This document shows, in pieces, positions 1 through 8,642 of a DNA stretch of 64,000 bases. The notes beneath the pieces were generated by a model, which ran no database searches, was not told the DNA's origin, and worked only from the letters and a program-made list of their open reading frames with translations. Origin of the DNA: Sinomonas cyclohexanicum (GTDB lineage: Bacteria > Actinomycetota > Actinomycetes > Actinomycetales > Micrococcaceae); NCBI RefSeq assembly GCF_020886775.1, contig NZ_AP024525.1, positions 3,782,001 through 3,846,000 of the forward strand, in the 5' to 3' direction. Each line of letters opens with the position of its first letter. Positions within the stretch are counted from its first letter, which is position 1. Made by a program: the position numbers and the translations under genes.

Positions 1-1572
1 GCCCCCTCGCCGAGCGCCGCCCCGGCACCGCCCGCCGGGACCGCCACCGGCCCGACACTCGACGTGCGCCTCGCCGCCCCGGACGCCCAGCCCGCGGCCG
101 CCAGGCCGGCACCCGCGCCCACCCGACCCACCCAGCCCCTCCCCGCCCCGCCGGTGAAGTCGGTCGACGCGGCGCGCGGCCCAGACACCATCGACCAGGC
201 CGCGACCTCGGTGACGCCCCTGGCCGCGCCCATGGGCAACACCGACAACCTGGTCCGCGACGACAACTCCGCCCAGGTCCTCGCCGTCTTCAACGCGATC
301 AACGCGTACCGCGCCCAGAACGGCCTGAACCCCGTCCGGTACCACACGAGCGTCCAGGATCTCGCGCAGGAGTGGAGCGACAGCATCGCGAGCCGCGAGG
401 TCATCGAGCACCGGGCGAACTTCTGGACCGACCCGCGCGCCCTCAACCCGGACAACGGCGCCGGCGAGGTCATCGCCGTCCGCTGGGACCGGGACGCGGC
501 GCAGCTCGTGGAGTGGTGGAAGTCCTCGCCGTCGCACAACGCGATCCTCCTGGACGCGCGCATGAGCGTGGTCGGGATCGGCATCACGTTCACCAACGGC
601 AACTACCAGACCACGCCGAACCGGTACACGATGTGGGGGGTCGTCGACTTCTTCGGGTACAAGACGCTGCCCTCAGGCACGACGGCGGCGCCCGGCGGCG
701 CGTCCACGTCGCCGAGCCCGTCCCCCGCCCCGGCCCCGGCTCCCGCGCCCTCGGCCGGCGGCGTCGCGGTCGCCCAGCCGGACACGGCGCTGTGCACGCC
801 GCCCGGCAAGTTCATGCCGACCACGCAGGACATGTCCGCGGCCTCGATCACGAGCACCGCGGACATCGTGGCCACGGACTCCTCCGGAACCCTGTGGTCC
901 TACCCCGCGCGGGGCGGGGGGTTCGGGGCCGCGAAGAACATCGGCTCCGGCTACACCGACGCCCTGACGGTCAACACCGTCGACTGGGACCGGGACGGCT
1001 ACGTCGACCTGCTCACCCAGTGGAAGGACGGCCGCCTCACCCTCGCGCGGGGCCTCGCGGCGGGCGGCTTCAGCGCCCCGTTGACCCTCGGGCAGTCCGG
1101 CTGGGAGGGCATGACTCTGAGCATCGGCCTGTGGTGTGCGGCGAACCGCCTGCCGCAGATCCTCGCGGCCGACGGCGCAGGGAACCTCTGGCTGTACCCG
1201 AATCAGGGCCTGGGCGACCTCGTGCAGCGTGGCCGGCTCGCCACCGCGATGCCCGCGGGACAGGAGAGCATGGTCGACTTCAGCGGCGACGGCTTCGAGG
1301 ACCTCGTGGCGCGGCGCTCGGACGGCGCGCTGCTGCTGCACCGCTCACTCGGGCAGCAGGGCCTCGTGGATGAGGCGCGCGCCGTGATCGGGACCGGATG
1401 GGGGTCGATGGGCCCGATCCGCGTGCTGCGCGGGCTCGACGGGCTCGACACCGTGGGCGTCGCCTCGACACGCCCGGATGGGACGCTCCTGTACTGGCCC
1501 GTGGCGAATGGCGCGTTCGGAGCCGCACGGGTGATCGGCGGCGGCTGGGGCGGGTACGTGCTCGCGCAGTAG
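1..1572 (+). CDS. Secreted CAP-domain protein with FG-GAP-like repeats (5' partial)
   Basis: The reading frame is open from the first base of the window, so the start and any signal peptide lie outside; 523 residues are visible. A Pro/Ala-rich linker is followed by a CAP (SCP/PR1-like) domain at about residues 97-215, recognisable from NAINAYRAQNG near its start, the SHNAIL segment and a closing MWGVVDFF. A second proline-rich linker (about residues 234-253) leads into C-terminal repeats with DRDGYVDL and FSGDGFEDLV, which are FG-GAP/VCBS-type propeller blades with calcium-binding-like Asp-rich loops. CAP proteins of this kind are exported and often cell-wall associated; their activity in bacteria is poorly defined. 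An internal GTG at 64 could be taken for a start, but the frame continues upstream with the same composition, so I treat the gene as truncated by the window edge. Confidence 0.85.
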   Translation, partial: APSPSAAPAPPAGTATGPTLDVRLAAPDAQPAAARPAPAPTRPTQPLPAPPVKSVDAARGPDTIDQAATSVTPLAAPMGNTDNLVRDDNSAQVLAVFNAINAYRAQNGLNPVRYHTSVQDLAQEWSDSIASREVIEHRANFWTDPRALNPDNGAGEVIAVRWDRDAAQLVEWWKSSPSHNAILLDARMSVVGIGITFTNGNYQTTPNRYTMWGVVDFFGYKTLPSGTTAAPGGASTSPSPSPAPAPAPAPSAGGVAVAQPDTALCTPPGKFMPTTQDMSAASITSTADIVATDSSGTLWSYPARGGGFGAAKNIGSGYTDALTVNTVDWDRDGYVDLLTQWKDGRLTLARGLAAGGFSAPLTLGQSGWEGMTLSIGLWCAANRLPQILAADGAGNLWLYPNQGLGDLVQRGRLATAMPAGQESMVDFSGDGFEDLVARRSDGALLLHRSLGQQGLVDEARAVIGTGWGSMGPIRVLRGLDGLDTVGVASTRPDGTLLYWPVANGAFGAARVIGGGWGGYVLAQ

Positions 1573-1580
1573 CCGGCGTC

Positions 1581-1608
1581 GGCCGCCCTCCGGCCCGGAG
1601 CGGCGGCC
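1581..1608. terminator. Hairpin between convergent genes
   Basis: GGCCGCC at 1581-1587 pairs with GGCGGCC at 1602-1608, and CTCCG/CGGAG pairs inside it, leaving a 3-base loop and one bulged C. It lies nine bases after the stop of the CAP protein and before the end of the convergent SRPBCC gene, so it can serve both. No T-tract follows. Confidence 0.5.
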
Positions 1609-1628
1609 TCGGCTCCCGCCCTTGCGGG

Positions 1629-2060
1629 CTACCGCTCGAGGACGGTCTTGAGGTTCTCGAGCTGCGCGACCTCATGGTCCATGGTCTTCTGGACCATGCC
1701 GCCCATGAGCTTCATGAGGCCGGTGGGCTCGAACACGAGTCCGAACGAGACCTTCGTCCCGCCGGGCTCCGGGGTGAGGAGGAAGACGCCGTGGGGCCGC
1801 GCCGGCCCGGCGATGACCTGGAACCGGATGACCTCGCCGGGGCGCGCCTCGGTGATCTCGTAGTCGCCGGCGATCTCGCGGCCGCCGGGTCCGGCGATGC
1901 GCTGGGCATAGACGGCGCCCTCCTTGCCCGCGGGCCCGGAGGCCAGGGAGATGGACCGGACGCCCGTGCGCCACGCGGGATTGTTGAGCCCCTCGGCGAG
2001 GAAGGCGTAGACATCCTCGGGCGTCCGCTTCACCAAGACCGAGTATTCAGCCGCTGCCAT
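1629..2060 (-). CDS. SRPBCC family protein
   Basis: This 143-residue protein has the START/Bet v1-like pattern: an N-terminal strand with VLVKRTPEDVYAFL, a central sheet, and a long C-terminal helix ending in MDHEVAQLENLKTVLE. SRPBCC proteins form a hydrophobic ligand pocket; no specific ligand can be assigned. I chose the ATG at 2060; a GTG at 2069 in the same frame would add three residues. The gene lies about 20 bases after the stop of the membrane protein gene 2080-2676 on the same strand, so the two are probably co-transcribed. The product is expected to be cytoplasmic, as no signal peptide is visible. Confidence 0.75.
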   Translation of the reverse strand: MAAAEYSVLVKRTPEDVYAFLAEGLNNPAWRTGVRSISLASGPAGKEGAVYAQRIAGPGGREIAGDYEITEARPGEVIRFQVIAGPARPHGVFLLTPEPGGTKVSFGLVFEPTGLMKLMGGMVQKTMDHEVAQLENLKTVLER

Positions 2061-2079
2061 GGCCGTCACCGTAGGGGCG

Positions 2080-2676
2080 TCAGCTGGGATTCTGCTGGGA
2101 GGCGTCCCAGATGCCCGAGGAGGCCCTGCCCGGGCCCCCGGCGGGGCCCCCGCCCGCCTGGCGGTTGAGCTCGTCGCGCATCTCGGCCCGCCGCTTGGGG
2201 GACATGAAGGCCACGCGCATGTGGTCGTTGGTGAGGACGTCCGCGACCCCGATCATGAGCACCGCGAAGACGATCTGCTCGACCACCATCCAGTAGGGGT
2301 ACAGCCCGGGGATCGTCGCGACGACGAGGGTGACCACGGGGAAGATCTGGCTGAACAGCCGCAGCCGCTGGTAGCCCCAGTAGTAGCCCTTCTTCGCACG
2401 CCAGGCGAAGAAGAACAGCGTGAGCGTCATGAGGAGCACCACGATGCCGCGGAACCACACCGCGAAGCCCACCTCGACACCCCGGATCTGGAGCACAACG
2501 GCGATCACCACCGCCGCGGCCCCGACCACCGTCTCCGCGAGGAAGATCCAGTACACCCACTTGAACGCGCGCTGGGTCTTGGGGTGCTCGAGCTCGTGCC
2601 GGTCCACGAGGAAGTGTCCGTGGCGGCCGCCGAAGGTCCTGTCGATGTCGACGCCGAGGATCCGCAGTTCAGGCAT
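2080..2676 (-). CDS. Small multi-pass membrane protein of unknown function
   Basis: The 198-residue product starts MPELRILGVDIDRTFGG and contains about four hydrophobic stretches (roughly residues 42-65, 72-95, 112-130 and 135-152), followed by a polar Gly/Pro-rich tail of about 45 residues. I recognise no family. The start at 2676 is preferred because upstream codons in the same frame run into tRNA and terminator sequence. It is followed at once by the SRPBCC gene on the same strand. Confidence 0.65.
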   Translation of the reverse strand: MPELRILGVDIDRTFGGRHGHFLVDRHELEHPKTQRAFKWVYWIFLAETVVGAAAVVIAVVLQIRGVEVGFAVWFRGIVVLLMTLTLFFFAWRAKKGYYWGYQRLRLFSQIFPVVTLVVATIPGLYPYWMVVEQIVFAVLMIGVADVLTNDHMRVAFMSPKRRAEMRDELNRQAGGGPAGGPGRASSGIWDASQQNPS

Positions 2677-2808
2677 GGGATCAACGCTAGCGCCGGCCGC
2701 TGGGAACGGCCGCCCCCGGGGCTCGTCCGTTCGGTTGATCCTGTCCCCCGGGAGCGTGCCGCCCCACCCTCGCGGATGCTGTAGGCTGGGTGAAGTCCTT
2801 CGGGGCAT

Positions 2809-2879
2809 GCGGCCGTAGCTCAATGGCAGAGCGCTCGCTTCCCAAGCCAGATACGCGGGTTCGATTCCCGTCGGCCGCT
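2809..2879 (+). tRNA. tRNA-Gly (anticodon CCC)
   Basis: The 71-base cloverleaf is visible directly: acceptor stem GCGGCCG/CGGCCGC, D-arm GCTC/GAGC, anticodon loop TTCCCAA giving CCC, and T-arm GCGGG/CCCGT with TTCGATT in the loop; the CCA end is not encoded. The anticodon stem reads CTCGC/GCCAG, so its middle pair (29-41) is a C-C mismatch where a canonical pair is expected. The tRNA is otherwise normal and is followed by a strong terminator. Confidence 0.93.
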
Positions 2880-2884
2880 CAGAT

Positions 2885-2916
2885 GAAGGCCCCCGGTCCC
2901 GCGACCGGGGGCCTTC
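2885..2916 (+). terminator. Terminator hairpin of tRNA-Gly
   Basis: A perfect 14-bp stem (2885-2898 with 2903-2916) closes a 4-base loop CCGC six bases after the tRNA. It is GC-rich and lacks a long T-run, as is usual for actinobacterial terminators. Confidence 0.8.
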
Positions 2917-2988
2917 GCCGTCCCCGCGCGGCAGCGGGGGGGCGCCCCACCGCCCCGCCGCGACGCCCACCCCGCCCCGCCCCGCCGC

Positions 2989-3045
2989 GAAATGTTGAGT
3001 TGAGCAGGGTCCGGCCGCCTTCGACCCTGCAGAACCCAACATTTC
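2989..3045. repeat. 57-bp palindromic repeat, copy 1
   Basis: The left arm begins GAAATGTTGAGTTGAGCAGG and the right arm ends CCCAACATTTC. The element is a long imperfect inverted repeat and matches a second copy of exactly the same length at 4662-4718. The arms are A/T-richer than the surroundings, which stand out as very GC-rich. The rest of 2918-3142 holds no gene I can support. Confidence 0.75.
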
Positions 3046-3142
3046 CCGAGGGCCGGGCACCGCGCGCCGAGCCCAAGCGCCGAGCGCCGAGCGTCGAGCG
3101 CCGAGAACGCCGCCCCCAGGCCGTGCCCCAGATCACTGGGGA

Positions 3143-3173
3143 TTGACAGGCAGCTCACATCGTGGCCTACTGG
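3143..3173 (+). promoter_or_regulatory. Possible promoter of the MHS-family transporter
   Basis: A consensus TTGACA at 3143-3148 is followed about 19 bases later by TACTGG. A 7-bp inverted repeat (ATCGTGG at about 3159, CCACGAT at about 3185) overlaps the expected start of transcription and could be an operator. The -10 match is weak. Confidence 0.35.
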
Positions 3174-3255
3174 AAAGCGCTATCCCACGATCTCCGGAAC
3201 ACCCCGTGCAGGTCACCGGACGAGCTCGACAGTCACGATGACCCAGGAGGGTTTC

Positions 3256-4641
3256 ATGCAGCAGAACGCAGCGCATGGTCGGCGCCCGGCACCGATCGCC
3301 GAGGGCACCTCGCCGCGGCGGGCGGCCCTGAGCGGCTGGATCGGCAGCACGCTCGAGTACTACGACTTCACCATCTACGCACAGGCCGCGGCCCTCGTGT
3401 TCCCCACGGTCTTCTTCCCGAGCGGCAACGCGGCGGTCGCCCTCGTCGCATCGCTCGCGACGTACGCGGTGGGCTACGTCGCCCGTCCGATCGGCGCGTT
3501 CGTCCTGGGCCACTTCGGCGACCGGCACGGGCGCAAGAACGTCCTCGTGTTCGCCCTGCTGCTCATGGGCTTCTCGACGTTCGCCGTCGGCCTCCTCCCG
3601 ACCTATGACCAGGTCGGTCTCCTCGCCCCGATCCTGCTCGTGGTGCTCCGACTCATCCAGGGCTTCGCGGTCGCGGGTGAGCTGAGCGGCGCGAGCGCCC
3701 TCATCGCCGAGCACGCGCCCGCGGACCGCCGGGGCTTCTACACGAGCTTCAGCCTCCAGGGCACGCAGGCGGGCAGCATCCTCGCCGCGGCGAGCTTCAT
3801 CCCACTCTCGGCCCTCCTCCCCGCGGCGGAGTTCCACGCGTGGGGCTGGCGCGTGCCGTTCCTCCTGAGCGCCGTGGTGATCGCGGCCGGCTACATCATC
3901 CGGCGCCGGGTGTCCGAGACTCCGGCGTTCCTCGCCGAGTCGGCCCAGCACGAGGTCCCGAAGGCCCCGATCGTGCAGGTGGTCCGCGAGAGCGGCTGGA
4001 CGCTCGTGAAGGCGATCCTCATGGGCATGGCCAACGTCATCGGCGTCACCGCGGCGGTGTTCGGTGCGGCGTACGCGACGCAGCCGGCCTACGGGATCGG
4101 CATGAGCCCGGCCACCTACCTGTGGATGCCGCTCGTGGCGAACGTCGTCGCGGTCGTGCTCATCCCGTTCTTCGGCCGACTGTCGGACCGGATCGGCCGC
4201 CGCCCCCTCATGATCGTCGGCTCGCTCGGCGCGGGCGTCCTCTCGTTCGCGTACCTGTTCGCGATCAGCGCCAAGAACGTCCCCCTCACCGTGATCCTCG
4301 CGATCCTCATGTGGGGCGTCTTCTACCAGATGTGGAACGCGACGTTCGCGGCGTTCTTCCAGGAGCTCTTCCCGACCCGCACCCGGGTCACGGGATTTGC
4401 GATCTCGCAGAACATCGGCCTGCTCATCACGGCCTTCCTCCCGACCATCTTCACGGTCGTGGCCCCTCCCGGCTCGGCGAACGTCCCGCTGCTGGTCGGC
4501 GGCCTGACGTGCGGCCTCGCGGTCGTCTCCGCGCTCGCAACGTGGGGCACCCGCGAGACTTCGAAGCTGGACCTCGGGCTGGCCGGTGCCCCCGCATCGA
4601 CGAACGGCTCCCCCGCGGCCCCGGCGGGCACCGCGCGCTGA
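3256..4641 (+). CDS. MHS-family MFS transporter (metabolite:H+ symporter)
   Basis: The 461-residue protein has 12 predicted membrane segments. The stretch GWIGSTLEYYDFTIYAQAA near the N-terminus, GHFGDRHGRKNVLV between segments 2 and 3, and the RLIQGFAVAGELSGA segment are hallmarks of the ShiA/ProP/KgtP branch of the major facilitator superfamily, whose members import organic acids, osmolytes or aromatic acids with protons. The substrate cannot be read from the sequence. I chose ATG 3256 because AGGAGG at 3245-3250 sits at proper distance; an in-frame ATG at 3238 precedes that site. The gene is flanked on both sides by the 57-bp palindromic repeat and converges on the next MFS gene. Confidence 0.88.
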   Translation: MQQNAAHGRRPAPIAEGTSPRRAALSGWIGSTLEYYDFTIYAQAAALVFPTVFFPSGNAAVALVASLATYAVGYVARPIGAFVLGHFGDRHGRKNVLVFALLLMGFSTFAVGLLPTYDQVGLLAPILLVVLRLIQGFAVAGELSGASALIAEHAPADRRGFYTSFSLQGTQAGSILAAASFIPLSALLPAAEFHAWGWRVPFLLSAVVIAAGYIIRRRVSETPAFLAESAQHEVPKAPIVQVVRESGWTLVKAILMGMANVIGVTAAVFGAAYATQPAYGIGMSPATYLWMPLVANVVAVVLIPFFGRLSDRIGRRPLMIVGSLGAGVLSFAYLFAISAKNVPLTVILAILMWGVFYQMWNATFAAFFQELFPTRTRVTGFAISQNIGLLITAFLPTIFTVVAPPGSANVPLLVGGLTCGLAVVSALATWGTRETSKLDLGLAGAPASTNGSPAAPAGTAR

Positions 4642-4661
4642 CCCGCGCCGGCCCCGGGCGC

Positions 4662-4718
4662 GAAATGTTGGGTTGAGCAGGCTGTGAAGGCCCTCGGCCC
4701 TGCTCAACCCAACATTTC
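4662..4718. repeat. 57-bp palindromic repeat, copy 2
   Basis: The left arm GAAATGTTGGGTTGAGCAGG pairs with the right arm CCTGCTCAACCCAACATTTC almost perfectly around a 16-17 base centre. This copy is more symmetrical than copy 1 and lies in the space between two convergent transporter genes, where it may also terminate transcription. Confidence 0.8.
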
Positions 4719-4737
4719 GCGGGAGTGCACCCGCCCG

Positions 4738-4788
4738 AGGCGAGTGGGCGCCGTCGTGCTTCTGACGCACGACGGCGCCCCCTCGCCT
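4738..4788. terminator. Long hairpin between convergent MFS genes
   Basis: GGGCGCCGTCGTGC (4746-4759) pairs perfectly with GCACGACGGCGCCC (4767-4780), and GAGGCGAG/CTCGCCTC extends the stem after one mismatch, giving about 22 bp in all. The loop is 7 bases. It is placed just before the end of the minus-strand MFS gene and can act in both directions. Confidence 0.7.
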
Positions 4789-4796
4789 CTCGCGTG

Positions 4797-6062
4797 TCAG
4801 CCCGCCGAGGCCTTCCGGAGCCTCAGGGCGAGGGAGGCCGCGGCAAGGGCGGGCACGGCACCCGAGATGAGCATGGCCCAGTGCGCCCCGACGTGCTCGG
4901 CGAGCCAACCGAGCATCGGCCCGCCGAGGGCCTGCCCGCCGATCAGCACCATCGTGTACAGGCTCATGACCCGCCCACGGATGCCGACGTTGGCGCTGGT
5001 CTGGACGAGCTGGTTGGCCGAGGTGAGGAACGTGAGGGCGCAGAACCCCGAGACGGCCACGAGCGCACAGAACACCGGCATGGACGGGGCGAACGCGGCA
5101 ACCGCGAGCATCGTCCCGTAGAGCCCGGCGCCGATCACCACGGTGCGCAGCCGGAGGCGGAGCCGCCGGGCCGAGGCGATGGCGCCGGTGACCGCGCCGA
5201 CGGCCACCATGGTGTTGAGCAGCCCGTACCCGGCGGCGCCGACCGAGAACACCGTGTCGGCGTAGGCGGCGAGCAGCACCGGCAGGCTCATCGCGAACAG
5301 GGCGACGACGCCGGCCATGACCCAGGGCCAGCGGATAGTCGGCTTGCTCCACGCATACTTCACGGCCTCGCGGAGCATGCCGCGCGAGGCGGGCGTGGGC
5401 GGGGCGATCTCGAGCTGGTCCTTGCGCAGGAGCGAGAGCATCACGGCTGTCGTGGTGCAGGCGAACGCGTTGACGACGAACGCCCATCCGCCGCCCACCG
5501 CGGTCAGGAGCCAGCCGGCCACGGCCGGCCCGATGAGCGCGCCGAGCTGGAACACCGTCGAGTTCAGGCTGATCGCGTTGCGCAGGAACCCCGGGCCCAC
5601 GAGCTCGTTGACGAACACCTGCCGGGCGGGCTGGTCGAGCACTGTCACGAGGCCGAGGACCGCAGCGATCGTGTAGACGTGCCACACCGCGAGCGCTCCC
5701 GTGAGCGCGAGGGTGCCGAGGACGGCGGCGCAGGCGCCGGCCGCGGCCGCGCAGATCTGGAGGAGGCGCCGCTTGGAGAAGCGGTCCGCGAGGAGCCCGC
5801 CCCACGGCCCGAGCACGAGCACCGGGGCGAACTGCAGCGCCACGGTGACGCCCACGGCCGTCACGGAGCCGGAGAGTTCGAGCACGAGCCAGTCCTGGGC
5901 GATGCGCTGCATCCACAGCGCGACCACGGCGACGAAGTGTGCCGCCGTGAACATCCTGAAGTTGGGGACGGTGAGGGAGATGAAGGTGTGGCGCCACGGA
6001 AGGCGCTGGGGGACGAGGGCGATGGGTCCGGTTGCGGGCAGGGCTGAGCTGGGCGTGGTCAC
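4797..6062 (-). CDS. MFS transporter, enterobactin-exporter (MFS_3/DHA3) type
   Basis: The 421-residue protein has 12 hydrophobic segments. FRMFTAAHFVAVVALWMQRIAQDW and GPWGGLLADRFSKRRLL near the N-terminus are typical of the MFS_3 (EntS-like, DHA3) group, mostly drug or siderophore exporters. It diverges from a LysR-type regulator gene across 140 bases, an arrangement that usually means the regulator controls the transporter. No substrate can be assigned. The start GTG/ATG region at 6062 fits the N-terminal sequence MTTPSSALPATGP. Confidence 0.85.
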   Translation of the reverse strand: MTTPSSALPATGPIALVPQRLPWRHTFISLTVPNFRMFTAAHFVAVVALWMQRIAQDWLVLELSGSVTAVGVTVALQFAPVLVLGPWGGLLADRFSKRRLLQICAAAAGACAAVLGTLALTGALAVWHVYTIAAVLGLVTVLDQPARQVFVNELVGPGFLRNAISLNSTVFQLGALIGPAVAGWLLTAVGGGWAFVVNAFACTTTAVMLSLLRKDQLEIAPPTPASRGMLREAVKYAWSKPTIRWPWVMAGVVALFAMSLPVLLAAYADTVFSVGAAGYGLLNTMVAVGAVTGAIASARRLRLRLRTVVIGAGLYGTMLAVAAFAPSMPVFCALVAVSGFCALTFLTSANQLVQTSANVGIRGRVMSLYTMVLIGGQALGGPMLGWLAEHVGAHWAMLISGAVPALAAASLALRLRKASAG

Positions 6063-6202
6063 GTAAGAGTCCTGGTCTCGTTCGGGAGATGCAGTGTCGA
6101 TCGACGTGATTCCACGCTAGGCCGGGCGCCATCGATTACAGAAGCCTATTCGTGCTCTAACTGCTATTGCGTTCGGCAATGCAGTGGGACGAGGATGGGC
6201 AG

Positions 6203-7066
6203 ATGCCCGGCCCCCTCTTCGACCCGTCCCATCTGCGCAGCTTCCTCGCCGTGGCGGAGAACCTCTCCTTCACGGTCGCGGCCGAGAGACTCGGCCTGGC
6301 CCAGCCCACGGTGAGCCAGCATGTGGCCAAGCTCGAGAAGTCGGCCGGCCGGCTCCTCCTGGTGCGCGACACCCACGGCGTCCGGCTGACCGACAACGGG
6401 GACGCGATGGCCGGGTTCGCGCGCTCGATCCTCGCGGCGCACGAGGACGCGGCGCGCTACTTCAGCGGCGAGGCCATGCGGGGCCGCCTGCGCTTCGGCA
6501 CGGCGGACGACCTCGCGATCACGGGCCTGCCCAGGATCCTGCGGGAGTTCCGCCGCGCGTACCCCCAGCTGAACCTCGAGCTGACCGTGAGCCAGAGCGA
6601 CAGCCTGTACCGCCGCCTCAAGGCCGGCCAGCTGGACCTCGTCTTCATCAAGTGGGTCGCCGGCGCGCAGGACGGCACGGTGGTGCGGCACGACTCGTTC
6701 TCGTGGGTCGGGGTCGAACAGACGGCCCTCGACCCGGCCGGCCCGGTGCCCCTCGTCGTGTACCCCGCGCCGAGCCTGTCCCGGAGCCTCGCGATCCAGG
6801 CGCTCGAGGCGAGCGGGCGCACGTGGAAGGTCACGTGCAGCACGAAGCAGATCGCGGGCGTCCTCGCGGCAATCCGCGCTGGCCTGGGCATCGGCGTCAT
6901 GCCCACATCCCTCGTCCCCGAGGATCTCACCGTGATCACGCGCCGCTTCGACCTGCCGCCCGTGGGGGACGTGGACTTCACGCTCATCCGCAACCCGCTC
7001 GCGAACTCCGCGGCCGTGGACGCCCTGACCGAGGCGATCCTGGGCCGGCCGCTCCCCCGCGCGTGA
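6203..7066 (+). CDS. LysR-family transcriptional regulator
   Basis: Residues about 6-65 form the LysR winged helix-turn-helix ([32 protein letters not shown]), followed by a periplasmic-binding-like effector domain ([17 protein letters not shown] to the end). The family has about 290-310 residues and this start gives 287. I chose ATG 6203, preceded by GAGGA at 6191-6195; in-frame TTG 6167 and ATG 6179 are alternatives that add 12 or 8 residues. It is divergent from the MFS exporter gene, which it probably controls from the shared 140-base region. Confidence 0.85.
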   Translation: MPGPLFDPSHLRSFLAVAENLSFTVAAERLGLAQPTVSQHVAKLEKSAGRLLLVRDTHGVRLTDNGDAMAGFARSILAAHEDAARYFSGEAMRGRLRFGTADDLAITGLPRILREFRRAYPQLNLELTVSQSDSLYRRLKAGQLDLVFIKWVAGAQDGTVVRHDSFSWVGVEQTALDPAGPVPLVVYPAPSLSRSLAIQALEASGRTWKVTCSTKQIAGVLAAIRAGLGIGVMPTSLVPEDLTVITRRFDLPPVGDVDFTLIRNPLANSAAVDALTEAILGRPLPRA

Positions 7067-7112
7067 GGCACGCCACGGACTCCCCGAGCCCGCTGGAGTA
7101 GAATTGCCTGCG

Positions 7113-7538
7113 ATGAACCGCACAATGTTCAAGTCCAAGATCCACCGCGCCACGGTCACCCACGCTGACCTGCACTACGTCGGCTCGGTGACGATCGACC
7201 TTGACCTCCTCGAGGCGGCGGACATCCTGCCGGGCGAGCTCGTGTCCATCGTCGACATCACCAACGGCGCGCGCCTCGAGACGTACACGATCGCGGGCGA
7301 GCGCGGCTCGGGCGTCATCGGCATCAACGGCGCCGCCGCGCACCTGATCCACGAGGGCGATCTCGTCATCCTCATCACCTACGCCTCCATGACGGACCAG
7401 GAGGCACGCGAGTTCGTGCCCACCGTGGTCCACGTGGACGCCGACAACCGCATCGTCCAGCTGGGCACCGACCCGGCCGAGGGCCACGGGACTGGCATGC
7501 TCCGCCCACCGTTCGCGATTCAGGCCCACCTGAACTAG
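7113..7538 (+). CDS. panD: Aspartate 1-decarboxylase
   Basis: PanD converts L-aspartate to beta-alanine for pantothenate and coenzyme A synthesis in the cytoplasm. The 141-residue protein starts [16 protein letters not shown] and has the HYVGSVTID site at which the proenzyme cleaves itself between Gly24 and Ser25 to form the pyruvoyl cofactor; INGAAAHL further on is also conserved. I chose ATG 7113 because it matches the family N-terminus; a TTG at 7104 would add three residues. It stands alone, not next to panB/panC, which is common in actinobacteria. Confidence 0.95.
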   Translation: MNRTMFKSKIHRATVTHADLHYVGSVTIDLDLLEAADILPGELVSIVDITNGARLETYTIAGERGSGVIGINGAAAHLIHEGDLVILITYASMTDQEAREFVPTVVHVDADNRIVQLGTDPAEGHGTGMLRPPFAIQAHLN

Positions 7539-7663
7539 GAACCAACCCAGCCAACGCGCTCGGGCCAGATGACGGAGCGCCTCGTCGCACTTCTTGGCCG
7601 CGCTAGGCTGGGACGCGTGCCCGCTGGAAACCGCTTCCCCACTCCCCGCCCCGGGGCTTCCGC

Positions 7664-8602
7664 ATGCTAGGGGTGCTCTCGGGGTTCGCGGTCGTGTGGG
7701 TGATCATCGGCGTCGGCTGGCTCATGGCGCGGCTCCGGCTCTTGGGCGAGGGCGCGCAGGGCGTCCTGAGCCGCCTCTCCTTCTTCGTCGCGAGCCCGGC
7801 GCTCCTGCTCGAGACCCTCAGCAAGGCGAACCTCCCCGCGGTCTTCTCCTCGCACCTGCTCGTGATCGCCGTGAGCTCGACGGCGGTCGGCCTCCTCTCG
7901 TTCGCGGTGTTCCGCTGGTGGCGGGGCCGGGACCTCCCGGAGACGCTCATCTCGTCCATGAGCTCGGCGGTGGCGAACTCGGGGAACCTCGGCATCCCCA
8001 TCTCGGTGTTCGTCCTCGGCGACGCGAGCTACGTTGCCCCGCTGCTCATCTTCCAGCTCGCGCTCTTCACACCCGCGTACCTGCTCCTGCTGGACGGCAC
8101 GACGGCGACCGCGAAGCCTGGTGCCGCGCGTATCCTGCAGTTCGTGCTCCCGGTGCTGACGAACCCGAACATCATCGGCTCTGTCATCGGGCTTGTGCTC
8201 GCGGCCACGGCGTGGACGCCGCCCGAGCTCATCATGCAGCCCATCCACCTCATCGGCGGCGCCGCCATCCCGGCGATGCTCATGGCGTTCGGCATCTCGC
8301 TCCACGGCTCGCGACCCCTCAAGGCCGCGGACGGACGCCGTGTTGACACCGCCATCGCGACCATCATCAAGATCGTGGTCCACCCGCTCATCGCGTTCCT
8401 GTTGGGGCGCTTCGCCCTCGGGCTCGACGGGCACTCGCTGTTCGCGGCCGTCGTTGCCACGGCCCTCCCGACCGCGCAGAACGTCTACGTCGCGGCCCAG
8501 CGCTACCAGCGCGGGATCGTCGTTGCGAAGGACACCGTGCTCATCACCACGGTCGTGGCCGTCCCCGCGATGGCCATCATGGCGGCCCTCCTCGCCGCCT
8601 GA
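7664..8602 (+). CDS. AEC-family (auxin efflux carrier type) permease
   Basis: The 312-residue protein has about 10 membrane segments in two inverted five-helix halves. The features WVIIGVGWLMARLRLL, FFVASPALLLETL, SSAVANSGNLGIPIS in the middle and VATALPTAQNVYVAAQRY near the end are typical of bacterial AEC transporters (MleP/MdcF-like), which move small carboxylates such as malate or malonate. The substrate is not evident. The gene is convergent with the TetR regulator, 40 bases away. Confidence 0.82.
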   Translation: MLGVLSGFAVVWVIIGVGWLMARLRLLGEGAQGVLSRLSFFVASPALLLETLSKANLPAVFSSHLLVIAVSSTAVGLLSFAVFRWWRGRDLPETLISSMSSAVANSGNLGIPISVFVLGDASYVAPLLIFQLALFTPAYLLLLDGTTATAKPGAARILQFVLPVLTNPNIIGSVIGLVLAATAWTPPELIMQPIHLIGGAAIPAMLMAFGISLHGSRPLKAADGRRVDTAIATIIKIVVHPLIAFLLGRFALGLDGHSLFAAVVATALPTAQNVYVAAQRYQRGIVVAKDTVLITTVVAVPAMAIMAALLAA

Positions 8603-8642
8603 CACGCTCCCCGCTCCACGCTGAGGGGTCATGTCCCTGCGT

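Noticed and set aside
3133-6132. A 999-codon open frame on the minus strand over the two MFS genes
   Set aside because: It is a GC-rich shadow: its translation is Arg/Ala/His-rich without any domain, and it runs antisense to one clear transporter and out of frame with the other.
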